NCBI RefSeq assembly: GCF_003700275.1
Contig: NZ_RBRE01000060.1
Location: forward strand, 48,395-112,394
Length of the DNA stretch: 64,000 nucleotides
Origin: Pseudomonas cichorii
GTDB taxonomy: Bacteria > Pseudomonadota > Gammaproteobacteria > Pseudomonadales > Pseudomonadaceae
Reading direction: 5' to 3'
Below the pieces are notes generated by a model. It worked only from the letters and a program-made list of their open reading frames with translations, was not told the origin of the DNA and did no database searches. Below, in pieces: positions 17,628 through 26,403 of this stretch; position 1 is the stretch's first letter, and every line of letters begins with the position of its first letter. Position numbers and translations under genes: made by a program.

Positions 17628-18473
17628 ATGAACTCCAAGATCACCGGTAATGAAACAAGAACGGCCTTCGAGCAGTTTGAATACGATGGCTGGGAAAAAG
17701 TCGCCGACACCTATCACCAGGCCTGGGGCCATACCACCAGCCCCTTCGCTGTGCCGCTGCTGGATATCGCCTGTCTGTTTCCCGGCGCCAGGGCACTGGA
17801 TGTCGCTACCGGGCCCGGCTATGCGGCAGCCCTTGCGGCCAACGCTGGCGCATCCGTGGTGGGCGTGGATTTCTCGGAGTCGATGCTGGAGCATGCGCGC
17901 CAGTTGCATCCGTCCATTCATTTTGAATTTGGCGATGTTCATGCCCTGCCCTTTGAGCAAGGTTACTTCGACAGCGTCTTTTCCAACTTTGGCGTACAGC
18001 ACTTCTCCAACCCTGAACGGGCATTCTCGGAAGTTGCACGGGTACTGCGCAAGAACGGCACCTGGGCTTTCACACTCTGGGCGCCCGATCAGCTCAATAA
18101 AGCCGGCGAAGTGCTCAACCAGGCACTGGATCAGCATGCTGGCGGCGTGTCGCCCGTCCCGGCCGGGCCGGCCTATCACGAACTCGACGATTTCGACTCT
18201 CTGGCAAGACTGCTGGAACGCGCTGGTTTTGAAGCCACTTCCGTCTCACGGCAACTGACCCAGTACACATGGCTGATGAAAAGCCCCAGCGAGCTGTTCC
18301 AGTCGGAATTGATTGGTTCGGTACGTTCTGGTGCGCGTTTGCGCGAGCAGCCGGAAGCGGTTTTGCAGGAGATCGACCGGAGCATGACGGACAGCATCCG
18401 CTCAAACTGGTCGACGCCCGATGGCTTCGCACTGCCCATGGCCGCCTATGTCATATCAGCCGTGAAAAGCTAG
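17628..18473 (+). CDS. Class I SAM-dependent methyltransferase
   Basis: 281 residues. Motif I of the Rossmann fold is ALDVATGPGYAAALAA (about 56-71), the acidic motif II is VVGVDFSESML, and the substrate region shows FGDVHALPFEQGYFDSVFSNFGVQHF. This is a Methyltransf_11/UbiE-like small-molecule methylase; the acceptor is unknown. It starts 103 bases after the acetyltransferase gene and ends 10 bases before azlC, so it belongs to the same operon. In this setting it probably methylates an amino-acid product or its precursor (inference). Confidence 0.85.
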   Translation: MNSKITGNETRTAFEQFEYDGWEKVADTYHQAWGHTTSPFAVPLLDIACLFPGARALDVATGPGYAAALAANAGASVVGVDFSESMLEHARQLHPSIHFEFGDVHALPFEQGYFDSVFSNFGVQHFSNPERAFSEVARVLRKNGTWAFTLWAPDQLNKAGEVLNQALDQHAGGVSPVPAGPAYHELDDFDSLARLLERAGFEATSVSRQLTQYTWLMKSPSELFQSELIGSVRSGARLREQPEAVLQEIDRSMTDSIRSNWSTPDGFALPMAAYVISAVKS

Positions 18474-18483
18474 AGGCCCATCC

Positions 18484-19218
18484 ATGTCCATGTCAGAGAC
18501 TCTCGCATTCAAACGCTCAGCCTTTGTCGAGGGCGCCATTGCCTGTGGTCCGACGATCCTCGGCTACTGGAGCATCGGTTTTGCCGCTGGCGCCATAGGC
18601 TCGATCTCGGGGTTTTCATTGACCGATGTAGCGCTGCTTTCGATGCTGCTCTACGCAGGCTCCGCACAGTTTCTTTTCTATTCGCTGTGGATCAGCGGGG
18701 CCGGTCCGATTGCCATCGTCCTCGCCGTGCTGCTGGTGAATATCCGCTACCTGCTGATGAGTTCGTATCTGGCGCGCTACTTCTCTGCACTGACGGGCAT
18801 GCAGAAATTCATCAGTGGCATGTTGTTGACCGACGAGACATTCGGCATCGCCGCCCAGCAGGCAAACCGTCAGGGAAAAATCCCTTACTGGTGGATGCTC
18901 GGTCTGAACAGTGTCGCCTACGTGAACTGGATCATTGCCAACCTGCTGGGAGCCATTTTCGCCAAGTCGATTCCGGCCGACATTTCACACCGGCTGGTAT
19001 TCAGCCTGACCGCGATGTTCATTGGCCTGGTGGTTCTGAACTACTTCGGCAGCAATCAGAAGCGCCTTGAAATCGTCGCCATCGTGGCCTCGGCAGCGGT
19101 GGTACTGGCAACCCTGGGGATGTTCGACGTCAACGTTTCACTGCTGGTCGCAACCGCTGTCGCTGCGACCCTGTGCACGACCCTGATGCGCTTTCACCCC
19201 GCCACGGGAGGTAAATGA
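18484..19218 (+). CDS. azlC: AzlC-family amino-acid exporter large subunit
   Basis: 244-residue membrane protein with the AzlC outline: GPTILGYWSIGFAAGA, LLYAGSAQFLFYSLW, NIRYLLMSSYLARYF and TDETFGIA. AzlC with AzlD exports branched-chain amino acids and analogues such as 4-azaleucine. The following azlD begins inside its stop region, so the two are translationally coupled. Its place between a methyltransferase and a tRNA-editing gene suggests export of a modified amino acid rather than housekeeping efflux. Confidence 0.9.
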   Translation: MSMSETLAFKRSAFVEGAIACGPTILGYWSIGFAAGAIGSISGFSLTDVALLSMLLYAGSAQFLFYSLWISGAGPIAIVLAVLLVNIRYLLMSSYLARYFSALTGMQKFISGMLLTDETFGIAAQQANRQGKIPYWWMLGLNSVAYVNWIIANLLGAIFAKSIPADISHRLVFSLTAMFIGLVVLNYFGSNQKRLEIVAIVASAAVVLATLGMFDVNVSLLVATAVAATLCTTLMRFHPATGGK

Positions 19219-19532
19219 TGGGTTCCTCGATTCTGCTGACGGTGATTGCCTGCGCAATCATCACCGTGGCTGTGCGGGCATTGCCCATCGTCTTTCTGGC
19301 CGGTGTGAACCTGCCGCGTGTGGTGCTGGACTGGCTCGGGTTTGTGCCTTCCGCAATCATGGTTGCGATCATCACTCTGGAACTCGCCAACCACTCCAGC
19401 CAGGACGGCGGCGTCATGGCCCCACTTGCCGCCGCGCTGGCGGCAACCGTGATTGCCGCTGCCACCAAAAGCCTGTTTGCCACGGTGCTTGGCGGAGTGG
19501 GTTTCTACCTCATGTGGTTCGCCATCAATTAG
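19218..19532 (+). CDS. azlD: AzlD-family exporter small subunit
   Basis: About 104 residues, four hydrophobic helices (ILLTVIACAIITVAVRALPIV, VVLDWLGFVPSAIMVAIITL, then two more). It forms the transporter with AzlC. Two ATGs overlap the azlC stop (19215 and 19218). The second sits 6 bases from GGAGG and is the better start; the first would add one Met. The stop at 19532 is 38 bases before the AlaX-like start. Confidence 0.88.
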   Translation: MGSSILLTVIACAIITVAVRALPIVFLAGVNLPRVVLDWLGFVPSAIMVAIITLELANHSSQDGGVMAPLAAALAATVIAAATKSLFATVLGGVGFYLMWFAIN

Positions 19533-19570
19533 TCATGGATCGACAGGTTTTATCTTACGGAGTGAATGGC

Positions 19571-20356
19571 ATGAGTACGGTCGACGAAGTGCTGCGTAAT
19601 ACCGAAAAGCTGTATTACAAGGATCAGCACCTGATGGCCACCAACGCAAAGGTGGTTCGCGTACACCCGGAAGCCATCGAACTGGACAGTACGGTGGCGT
19701 ATCCGGAAGGCGGTGGCCAGGAAGCCGACCAGGGCACGATAGAACTGCCCATCGGCACCTTGCGTTTCGCCTGGACCAAGAAGCTCTATGGCACGCCTAT
19801 CCAGCTGGAAGGTTTCAAGGGCGGCAAGCTGGGCGGCATCATTCTGCACATGGTCCATCCAGAAGACTTCTACATGCTGGAGCACATCAGAGCCGGAATG
19901 GACGCCAGAATCACGATTGACATCAAGCGGCGTGAACAGCTGACCCTCTCACACAGCGCCAGCCATTTCCTGTATGCCGCCGCGACCGGTCTGCGTGAGG
20001 AATTGAAGCAGTGGACCATCGGCTGCCACATCAAGGAAGAGTCCGCCCGTTTCGACTTTCTGGTCGAGGAAGCCTTCAGTACCGATGAAGTCATCGAGAT
20101 AGAGCGCCGGGCAAATGCATTGATTGCTCTGGATGAAGTCATCGCCCACCACTCGGTCGAGGGGCTCGAAGATGCCCGCATGTGGAGCTATCAGGGCATA
20201 GAGATCCCCTGCGGCGGTACCCATTTGCATCGGCCTTCGCGGATAGGCCGCCTGAATGTGCGGCGCAAGCGCCTGGGCAAAGGCAAGGAAAGGCTGATCT
20301 GCGAATTCCCCGAGGCACGGATCGACCTCTCGCCCTACCACCAACCCGGCGCATGA
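19571..20356 (+). CDS. AlaX-like free-standing alanyl-tRNA editing protein
   Basis: 261-residue trans-editing hydrolase related to the second half of alanyl-tRNA synthetase. The N-terminal glycine-rich motif YPEGGGQEADQG (44-55) and all four zinc ligands are present: H128 and H132 (HSASH), C214 and H218 (CGGTH). AlaX proteins hydrolyse Ser- or Gly-mischarged tRNA; related enzymes protect producers of toxic amino acids (FthB for fluorothreonine). The ATG at 19571 has GGAG 8 bases upstream; the open frame extends to 19514 without a better site. It lies in the operon with azlC/azlD and before a PLP enzyme, which fits removal of a toxic amino acid from tRNA. Confidence 0.88.
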   Translation: MSTVDEVLRNTEKLYYKDQHLMATNAKVVRVHPEAIELDSTVAYPEGGGQEADQGTIELPIGTLRFAWTKKLYGTPIQLEGFKGGKLGGIILHMVHPEDFYMLEHIRAGMDARITIDIKRREQLTLSHSASHFLYAAATGLREELKQWTIGCHIKEESARFDFLVEEAFSTDEVIEIERRANALIALDEVIAHHSVEGLEDARMWSYQGIEIPCGGTHLHRPSRIGRLNVRRKRLGKGKERLICEFPEARIDLSPYHQPGA

Positions 20357-20556
20357 GCCGCTCATGAGCCTGAAAGAAATATCGGCACATCCCTGCGCAA
20401 CGGACCGGCTGACCACAGCAGTCCTGGTTGCAAAGGTGTGCTGTCTGTTTGAGTGAAAGCAAGACCATCTGTATGTGGCTTTCAATAGTTAGCGATAACT
20501 GCCGGTTTACTGAGCGGACAACCGATTCAGAAGTACCCCATGGAGGAAGCCAGAAA

Positions 20557-21459
20557 GTGAGCAAACTCATCAAGAGCGGTGAACGGTTCTTCACCAAGAT
20601 GGAAATGAACAACCCCGCTGGCAGCCACAAATACAGGGCGGCCAGCTTCATCATCGATGCTGCGCTGCGCAGCGGTGAAATCATTCCTGGCGTGACCACT
20701 GTCATCGAGAAGACCGGCGGCAACTTCGGCTTCGGTCTGGTCGCCGCCTGTCACAGGCATGGCATTCCCATAGAACTGGCCGTAGGCCTTGGTTTCAGCC
20801 AGACCAAGAGAAGCCTGCTGGAATGCTTCGGCGCCAAGCTAATCGGCAAGGATATGCTGCGCGATGGCATGACGCCCAAAGAGGTAGTCAACTTTCATCT
20901 GGAAAACCAGAAAATCCTCGGCAAGTCCTACTACTACACGGACCAGTTCAATAACCCGGTGGGCGTCGAGGCCCACCGGCAGCAGACCGCCCCCGAACTG
21001 GCCCGGCAACTGGAAGAAGCCGGCTCTGCAAGGAAACTGCTGTTCATTGGTTGCGCCGGCACCGGCGCCAGCTTCACCGGTGTCACGCTCGGTCTGAAAG
21101 ACCATGGATTCGATGTCTCGACGATCATGGTCGATCCCCAGGGCTGTGACTCCCGGGAAGGCGTATTCGCCGATCACCGGCTCGAAGGCATGGCTGTCGG
21201 AGTCTGCCCGCCCTTTCTCGACTGGTCACTGGTCGATCGCCGCGTCAATGTCGAGCATGCCGAGATGCTCGCCGCACAGCGCTGGTTCTTCATGCAGAAC
21301 GGCGCCTTCGTCGGCAACACCGCCGCGGCGTGCATTGCCGTGGCACGCCAGATGATGACGCAAAAGGAATATGCCGACTCGACGATCGTCACCCTCGCTT
21401 ACGATGCGGGGCTCTGGTATCAGGATTTGCAGGAGTCGATGATGAGCAAGGTTGCCTGA
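20557..21459 (+). CDS. PLP-dependent enzyme of the cysteine synthase / beta-substitution fold
   Basis: 300 residues from a GTG at 20557 that has GGAGGA 9 bases upstream; the open frame extends to 20428 but lacks a start signal. The PLP lysine is K25 (NPAGSHKYRAA), in place of the usual NPSGSVKDR. The asparagine loop is KTGGNFGFG (N56) and the phosphate-binding loop GCAGTGASFTG (165-175). It is shorter than CysK at the N-terminus and divergent in all three motifs, so it is probably not a housekeeping cysteine synthase. With an upstream serine acetyltransferase it would perform beta-substitution on O-acetylserine with an unknown nucleophile. A 200-base gap precedes it, so it may also have its own promoter. 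Confidence 0.83.
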   Translation: MSKLIKSGERFFTKMEMNNPAGSHKYRAASFIIDAALRSGEIIPGVTTVIEKTGGNFGFGLVAACHRHGIPIELAVGLGFSQTKRSLLECFGAKLIGKDMLRDGMTPKEVVNFHLENQKILGKSYYYTDQFNNPVGVEAHRQQTAPELARQLEEAGSARKLLFIGCAGTGASFTGVTLGLKDHGFDVSTIMVDPQGCDSREGVFADHRLEGMAVGVCPPFLDWSLVDRRVNVEHAEMLAAQRWFFMQNGAFVGNTAAACIAVARQMMTQKEYADSTIVTLAYDAGLWYQDLQESMMSKVA

Positions 21460-21611
21460 CACTGGGTGAAACAGGTGCGAATCGGTGTACCAGACACCGC
21501 TTCGCCACTTTTCCATAGCCAGACCCATTGCTTTTTCCTGCGCTTGGCCTCCAAATGTTGTGTCATCAGCGTTACATTTTTATCGATCACTCATTTGCCG
21601 AGTCTCGCTCC

Positions 21612-22085
21612 ATGTCCAAATCTCTTGCGATCATGCTTATCTGTCTGTTTTCAACCGCTGCCCAGGCCGCCTCCTGCCCCGCTGGTACGCCGGTTGATAC
21701 GGCTCGCTGGATCTACACCAATCACCATGATTTCTATGTCAGTGGCAAAGGTGGACCGGAATATCTGTCCAAGACGTTGCTTGGCTTGCTGAAAAAGGAC
21801 TGGAGCTGTCAGGAGCCAGGCGATCAGTGTGCAATCAGCGCCGATCCCTGGACCGGCACTCAGGCCGGTGAAGTGATCAAGCCGAGCGACTGGAAACTGG
21901 TGTCCACCTCCGACAAGCTGGCAGTGGTGGAAATGACTTATCCGCTGGCCAGCAGCACCCAGAGCACACGCCTGCTGCTGACCAGGAACCCTGGCAACCA
22001 GTGCTGGGTACTGGACAATCTCCAGGGCCCGGACGACGTATCCCTGGCCCAGACCCTGCAGGACTTCCCCTACGAAGGCGACTGA
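21612..22085 (+). CDS. Secreted hypothetical protein, 157 residues
   Basis: Begins MSKSLAIMLICLFSTAAQAASC, a signal peptide with cleavage near residue 20, so the protein is periplasmic or secreted. The mature part starts with CPAGTPVDTARWIYTNH and has four further Cys (SCQEPGDQC, NQCW), enough for disulphides. The C-terminus is acidic. The layout (helix, then DWK..STSDKLAVVEMTYPL beta-strands) recalls DUF3828-like lipid-associated folds, but this is weak. No operon partner is evident; it stands about 150 bases after the PLP enzyme and its link to that cluster is doubtful. Confidence 0.72.
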   Translation: MSKSLAIMLICLFSTAAQAASCPAGTPVDTARWIYTNHHDFYVSGKGGPEYLSKTLLGLLKKDWSCQEPGDQCAISADPWTGTQAGEVIKPSDWKLVSTSDKLAVVEMTYPLASSTQSTRLLLTRNPGNQCWVLDNLQGPDDVSLAQTLQDFPYEGD

Positions 22086-22154
22086 GCAAGCCGTGACTTG
22101 AAATCACGGCCCGCTATCGTTATCAAAGACATCTGCCCTCAACGAGCGACAACC

Positions 22155-22349
22155 ATGAACACCTTTGAGCAATCGATTATTGAAGCAGCGCAGGCCGCCA
22201 CGCCCAATAACACCGATGCCGAACGCGCCAAGGCAAAGGCGGACGCGCTGGAAGCGGTTTCGCGGATTGTGTCCAGCACCCGCGGGCTGGAACGCACCCG
22301 GGCCCTGGCTGAACTGCTGGACTCGTACTCGGAATCCGACGAGCAGTGA
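22155..22349 (+). CDS. Small hypothetical protein, 64 residues
   Basis: Starts MNTFEQSIIEAAQAATPNN at the ATG 22155. It is helical, Ala/Glu-rich and acidic overall (AKAKADALEAVSRIVSSTRG, AELLDSYSESDEQ). No membrane segment or known motif. The codon pattern is like that of real Pseudomonas genes. No function is proposed. Confidence 0.6.
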   Translation: MNTFEQSIIEAAQAATPNNTDAERAKAKADALEAVSRIVSSTRGLERTRALAELLDSYSESDEQ

Positions 22350-22479
22350 ACAACGTGGAAAACTTTTCGACGAAATGACTTAAAGCATAATGCCATTACT
22401 GCCGACACAGGAGTATGTTGAAACTCACGGAGCTGAGCTCAATCCAACCATTGGTGCGCAATTGCCGGAGTAGAAGCTG

Positions 22480-22710
22480 GTGCAAATAGAGCCACTGAAA
22501 GATATTCAGGAGTATTTGCAACGGACAGCGGATGACCTCGAGCGTGTGTCAATGAACCTGGCAGGCCATGTCATGTATCTGCAACACACTTTTCGTCCAA
22601 CCGAAATGCAGGAAGTCAGCGACAAGATCGAAGGCTTGCAGGCGTCGGTACAGGACCTGCGTGGCGTGGTCCGGCTGATGGACCAGGCGCCCTCAATCTC
22701 CGACCTGTGA
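22480..22710 (+). CDS. Small coiled-coil-like hypothetical protein, 76 residues
   Basis: GTG start at 22480 with GGAG about 9 bases upstream. The product is almost wholly helical with heptad-like hydrophobic spacing (DIQEYLQRTADDLERVSMNLAGHVMYLQ, EVSDKIEGLQASVQDLRGVVRLM), suggesting a small coiled coil. Its 3' end overlaps the convergent MFS gene by 18 bases. Unrecognised. Confidence 0.55.
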   Translation: MQIEPLKDIQEYLQRTADDLERVSMNLAGHVMYLQHTFRPTEMQEVSDKIEGLQASVQDLRGVVRLMDQAPSISDL

Positions 22711-24147
22711 CAAGGGTCGGGCGACCTGCTCCAGAGACTTGCGCTCCGCTGCAGCGCCCCAGATGGCCTGCACCAGTGCGGCAAATATCATCAGGCCGGC
22801 ACCGATCAGATAGCCGATCAGCACATTGTCGCGCTCCTGGGTTTCGATCAGTTGCCCGAACAGGGTTGGCCCGATGATGCCGCCCAACCCGGTGCCAAAG
22901 GCATAGAACACGGCAATCGCCAGGGCACGAATTTCCAGGGGAAAGGTTTCCGATACCGTCAGGTAGGCGGAACTGGCGGCTGCCGAGGCGAAAAAGAAAA
23001 TCACCATCCAGGCAATCGCCTGCTGCCTGACATCCAGCACTCCTTCAGCGAACAGATAACCGCTGATGGTCAGCAGTACACCGGAAACTGCATAGGTCAG
23101 GCTGATCATGATTCGCCGCCCTACTACGTCGAACAGGCGTCCCAGCAGTAACGGCCCGCAGAAATTGCCCAGCGCCAGAGGCAATACATACCAGCCGACC
23201 TGTGCGGCAGGAACAGCATAAAACTCGGTGAGTACCAGAGCGTAGGTGAAAAAGATCGCGTTGTAGAAAAAGGCCTGGGCCGTCAACAGCGTCAGCCCTA
23301 CCAGTGACCGCTGACGAAAGGTCACCAACAGGGTGCGGGCTATTTCGCCCAATGGCGTGTGATCACGGGCATGCAAGCGCAATGGACGGCCTTCGGGCTC
23401 GACCAGCACATGCCCCTGCCGGCGCAGATCGGCTTCGATGCGTTCGACAATTCGCCGCGCCTCATCGGGCCGGTCATGAATCAACAGCCAGCGCGGGCTT
23501 TCCGGCAGCCATAGCCGCATCAGCAGGATAAACAGGCCCAGTACGGCACCAATCCCGAAGCACAACCGCCAGCCCAGCTCGCCACCCAGCCATTGCGGAT
23601 CCAGCAACAGGATCGAACCGCCAGCGCCCAGGGCTGCGCCCAGCCAGAAGGTGCCGTTGATGCTCAGGTCCACCCAGCCGCGATAGCGCGCGGGCGTGAA
23701 TTCCTGGATCGTCGAGTTGATCGCTGTGTATTCGCCGCCGATGCCCATGCCGGTCAGAAAGCGAAACAGCAGAAAACTCCACAGATTGAAAGAGAATGCC
23801 GTGGCGGCAGTGGCACCGACATATAGCAACAAGGTAATGAAGAACAGCTTGCGACGCCCGAGACGGTCGGTCAGCCAACCGAAGAACAACGCCCCCAGCA
23901 CGGCTCCTGCGATGTACACCGCGCCTGCCAGGCCGATATCGCTGTTGCTGAGGTTCAGCACAGGACTGTCTTTCAAAGCCCCGGCCACCGAGCCCGCGAG
24001 GGTCACTTCCAGGCCATCGAGCAGCCAGGTAATTCCCAGGGCCACAACCAGCAGCGTATGAAAACGCCCCCACGGCAGCCGATCCAGACGTGCAGGCAAA
24101 TCCGTTTCAAAGACCTTGCCCTGCTGAATCGGCTGAATCGTGGTCAT
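22693..24147 (-). CDS. MFS transporter (metabolite:H+ symporter type)
   Basis: 484-residue inner-membrane carrier with 12 predicted helices. The signature between helices 2 and 3 is GWLTDRLGRRKLFF, and RFLTGMGIGGEYTAINS marks the family of sugar-acid and aromatic-acid symporters. A long central loop (about 215-275) is charged. The substrate is unknown. It begins in isolation on the minus strand, with only a 74-residue gene upstream, and converges with the small gene ending at 22710. Confidence 0.87.
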   Translation of the reverse strand: MTTIQPIQQGKVFETDLPARLDRLPWGRFHTLLVVALGITWLLDGLEVTLAGSVAGALKDSPVLNLSNSDIGLAGAVYIAGAVLGALFFGWLTDRLGRRKLFFITLLLYVGATAATAFSFNLWSFLLFRFLTGMGIGGEYTAINSTIQEFTPARYRGWVDLSINGTFWLGAALGAGGSILLLDPQWLGGELGWRLCFGIGAVLGLFILLMRLWLPESPRWLLIHDRPDEARRIVERIEADLRRQGHVLVEPEGRPLRLHARDHTPLGEIARTLLVTFRQRSLVGLTLLTAQAFFYNAIFFTYALVLTEFYAVPAAQVGWYVLPLALGNFCGPLLLGRLFDVVGRRIMISLTYAVSGVLLTISGYLFAEGVLDVRQQAIAWMVIFFFASAAASSAYLTVSETFPLEIRALAIAVFYAFGTGLGGIIGPTLFGQLIETQERDNVLIGYLIGAGLMIFAALVQAIWGAAAERKSLEQVARPLSQVGD

Positions 24148-24240
24148 GGCCAGACGCTCTCAGGAAATATCAGAATTCCGATAGGGCCCGGGCGGGAATA
24201 CAGCCCGCCCAAGGCATCAATAACGACCGATAACCAGTCT

Positions 24241-24465
24241 TCAGGTTTTTACCCATTCAACATTGGTAATACCAAAATGTTCAGCATGGGGTTTGGTGAC
24301 ACGAGGTACTTTCTCCAGACGATACTTGGGAATACGCGCCAATCCGGCGTCGACACTAGCGTAGTGCCAGGCCTCGGCGTTATCCATATGGTCGGAACGA
24401 ATATAAAAGCTTTTGAACGTCCCGTTTAATAAATAATCAATGCGGAAGTGCTTGGGCAGTGCCAT
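24241..24465 (-). CDS. Conserved small Pseudomonas protein, 74 residues
   Basis: MALPKHFRIDYLLNGTFKSFYIRSD start; basic and aromatic-rich with several His (HMDNAEAWHYA, KPHAEHFGI). It has a compact alpha/beta pattern and no signal or membrane segment. Small proteins of this outline are frequent in Pseudomonas as lone genes of unknown function. A GAGGTATCGCCTCT dyad lies just before the ATG. A GC-rich stem (GGGCGGG 24190-24196, CCCGCCC 24204-24210) downstream could end its transcript, although no T-run follows. Confidence 0.68.
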   Translation of the reverse strand: MALPKHFRIDYLLNGTFKSFYIRSDHMDNAEAWHYASVDAGLARIPKYRLEKVPRVTKPHAEHFGITNVEWVKT

Positions 24466-24589
24466 TAGAGGCGATACCTCTTAAGTAGTGACTAAGGACT
24501 ATAGAGGACATGGCTACGTGCAAAAAAATTCAGTCTTTTTTAATAACAGGCGACCAATGAGCAAGTAGAGCCTGTAAACACTACAGTAT

Positions 24590-26140
24590 TCAGCGAATTC
24601 CCAGACGCCTGGCCAGGCGACTCAAGTTGGCGCGATCCACCGCCAACTCCCGCGCGACCTCGACCCATTTGCCCTGATGCCGTTCCAGCGCCTCTACGAT
24701 CAATGCGCGCTGATAGGCATCCACCGACTCCTTGAGCCCCTGCCCGGTGCCGATAACCGGATGGCTGCCCGCCACGCTGATCGAAGGCGTTGCCGCAGAC
24801 AGATCATCCAGGCCGAGTGCAGGTGCTTCGATGGTCAGGATACGCGGCCTTTCAGGATGGGCCGACATGGCCTTGAGCACCGCACGACTGATCAAGTGTT
24901 CCAGTTCTCGCACATTGCCTGGCCACCCATGACCGAGCAGCAGCTTCTGGGCCTCGGCATTCAGGCGCAGGCTGCGCAAGCCCATGCGCAGGCGGTTTTC
25001 CTCCAGAAAGTAGCCTGCCAGCAGCAATACATCACGCCCTCTCTCGCGCAGCGGCGGGACATTCAGCGGGTAAACGCTCAACCGATGGTAAAGATCGGCG
25101 CGGAACCTCCCCGAACGCACTTCCTCGGCCAGATCGCGGTTGGTGGCGGCGATGATGCGCACATCGACATGATGCTCCTGGTCCGAACCGACCCGCTGCA
25201 ACTGGCCGCTCTGCAGCACCCGCAACAGTTTTGACTGCACCGGCAGCGGCAATTCGCCAACTTCATCCAGAAACAGCGTGCCGCCGTCAGCCAGCTCGAA
25301 CTTGCCGCTACGGCCATTGACCGCCCCGGAAAAGGCGCCCTTGACGTGTCCGAACAGTTCACTCTCCACCAGGGTTTCGGGCAAGGCCGCACAATTGAGG
25401 CTGATCAACGGCTTGTTCGCCCTCGCAGAATGCAGATGGATCGACTCGGCGACCAGTTCCTTGCCGACACCGGTTTCACCAGTGACCAGAACGGTCAGCG
25501 GGCTGCTGCCCACCAACTGGATTTCCTGCTGCATACGCTTGAGCACGGCACTCTGGCCGATCAGTTCACGGGGTGCCCGTCCGCCAGCCACGCGCTTGTA
25601 GACCTCGGCCAGTTGCCGCTGGTCCTCGAAGCTGCGGGCCAACTGGCTGATCCGGTCACTGGCCATCACCGTCGCCGCAGCCAGCCCGGCGAAGGCCTGC
25701 AGGTTATCCAGGTCGACACTGCCGAAACTGGACGGATCCAGTGAATCAAGGGTTATCAGCCCCCACGGCTTGTCCTGGAAATACAATGCGCAGCCCAGGC
25801 AATCATGCACTTCCAGATGACCGTGCCCGTCCACCAGGCCGTCATAGGGGTCCGGCAGGTCGCAATCCATGGAGAAGCGCACCGGCCCCTCGCTTTCCAG
25901 CAGAATCCTCAGGCGGGGATGCTCCTGCACCCGGAAGCGGCGCCCCAGCGTGTCGGGACTCAGGCCATCGACCGCCAGCGGAACCAGCACATCATCTTCC
26001 AGTTTGAGCAAAGCCACGGCATCGCAAGGCAGCATCTGCCGCAACGCCAGCAGCAAACGCCGGTAGCGCTCTTCCTGCGGCAGCTCACGGGAAAGGTCGG
26101 CCACCAGAGGAACCAGTGCGTGCAGCAATGGATGAGGCAT
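24590..26140 (-). CDS. norR: NorR-type sigma-54 NO-responsive activator
   Basis: 516 residues from the ATG at 26140 (AGGAG five bases upstream); the frame runs open to 26308 but the homologous start is here. The GAF domain (about 20-165) keeps the iron ligands equivalent to those of E. coli NorR: D97, D100, H112 and C114 (CDLPDPYDG, VHDCLGC). The AAA+ domain has Walker A GETGVGKE and Walker B TLFLDEVGEL, and carries GAFSGA where the sigma-54 contact loop is normally GAFTGA. A Fis-type helix-turn-helix ends the protein (DRANLSRLARRLGIR). No norVW or hmp gene is adjacent, so its target lies elsewhere or outside the window. Confidence 0.9.
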   Translation of the reverse strand: MPHPLLHALVPLVADLSRELPQEERYRRLLLALRQMLPCDAVALLKLEDDVLVPLAVDGLSPDTLGRRFRVQEHPRLRILLESEGPVRFSMDCDLPDPYDGLVDGHGHLEVHDCLGCALYFQDKPWGLITLDSLDPSSFGSVDLDNLQAFAGLAAATVMASDRISQLARSFEDQRQLAEVYKRVAGGRAPRELIGQSAVLKRMQQEIQLVGSSPLTVLVTGETGVGKELVAESIHLHSARANKPLISLNCAALPETLVESELFGHVKGAFSGAVNGRSGKFELADGGTLFLDEVGELPLPVQSKLLRVLQSGQLQRVGSDQEHHVDVRIIAATNRDLAEEVRSGRFRADLYHRLSVYPLNVPPLRERGRDVLLLAGYFLEENRLRMGLRSLRLNAEAQKLLLGHGWPGNVRELEHLISRAVLKAMSAHPERPRILTIEAPALGLDDLSAATPSISVAGSHPVIGTGQGLKESVDAYQRALIVEALERHQGKWVEVARELAVDRANLSRLARRLGIR

Positions 26141-26403
26141 TACGACTCCTGAACGATGCGGCTGGACGGGTGCAAAGCGGGTCATTATGACTCCATCGCA
26201 TGCTCCAGCAAAACAGCCTTTTGAGCCGATGACCGGTAGAAAATCGCGGCACGGATAATCCTTGTATTTACAACTCACCTGATTGAAAGCCGTCATGTGT
26301 AAATTCAATGAAACAGTTCAACTATGTTCATGTTGGTATTCAGCCGTCGACTTTTCTGACGCCAGCACGATGACGATATAACTCCTACCCTTTAACTTTA
26401 TTG

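Noticed and set aside
20428..20556. Longer N-terminus for the PLP enzyme from a TTG at 20428
   Set aside because: Low-complexity Cys/Ser sequence without a ribosome site; the GTG at 20557 has GGAGGA at ideal spacing.
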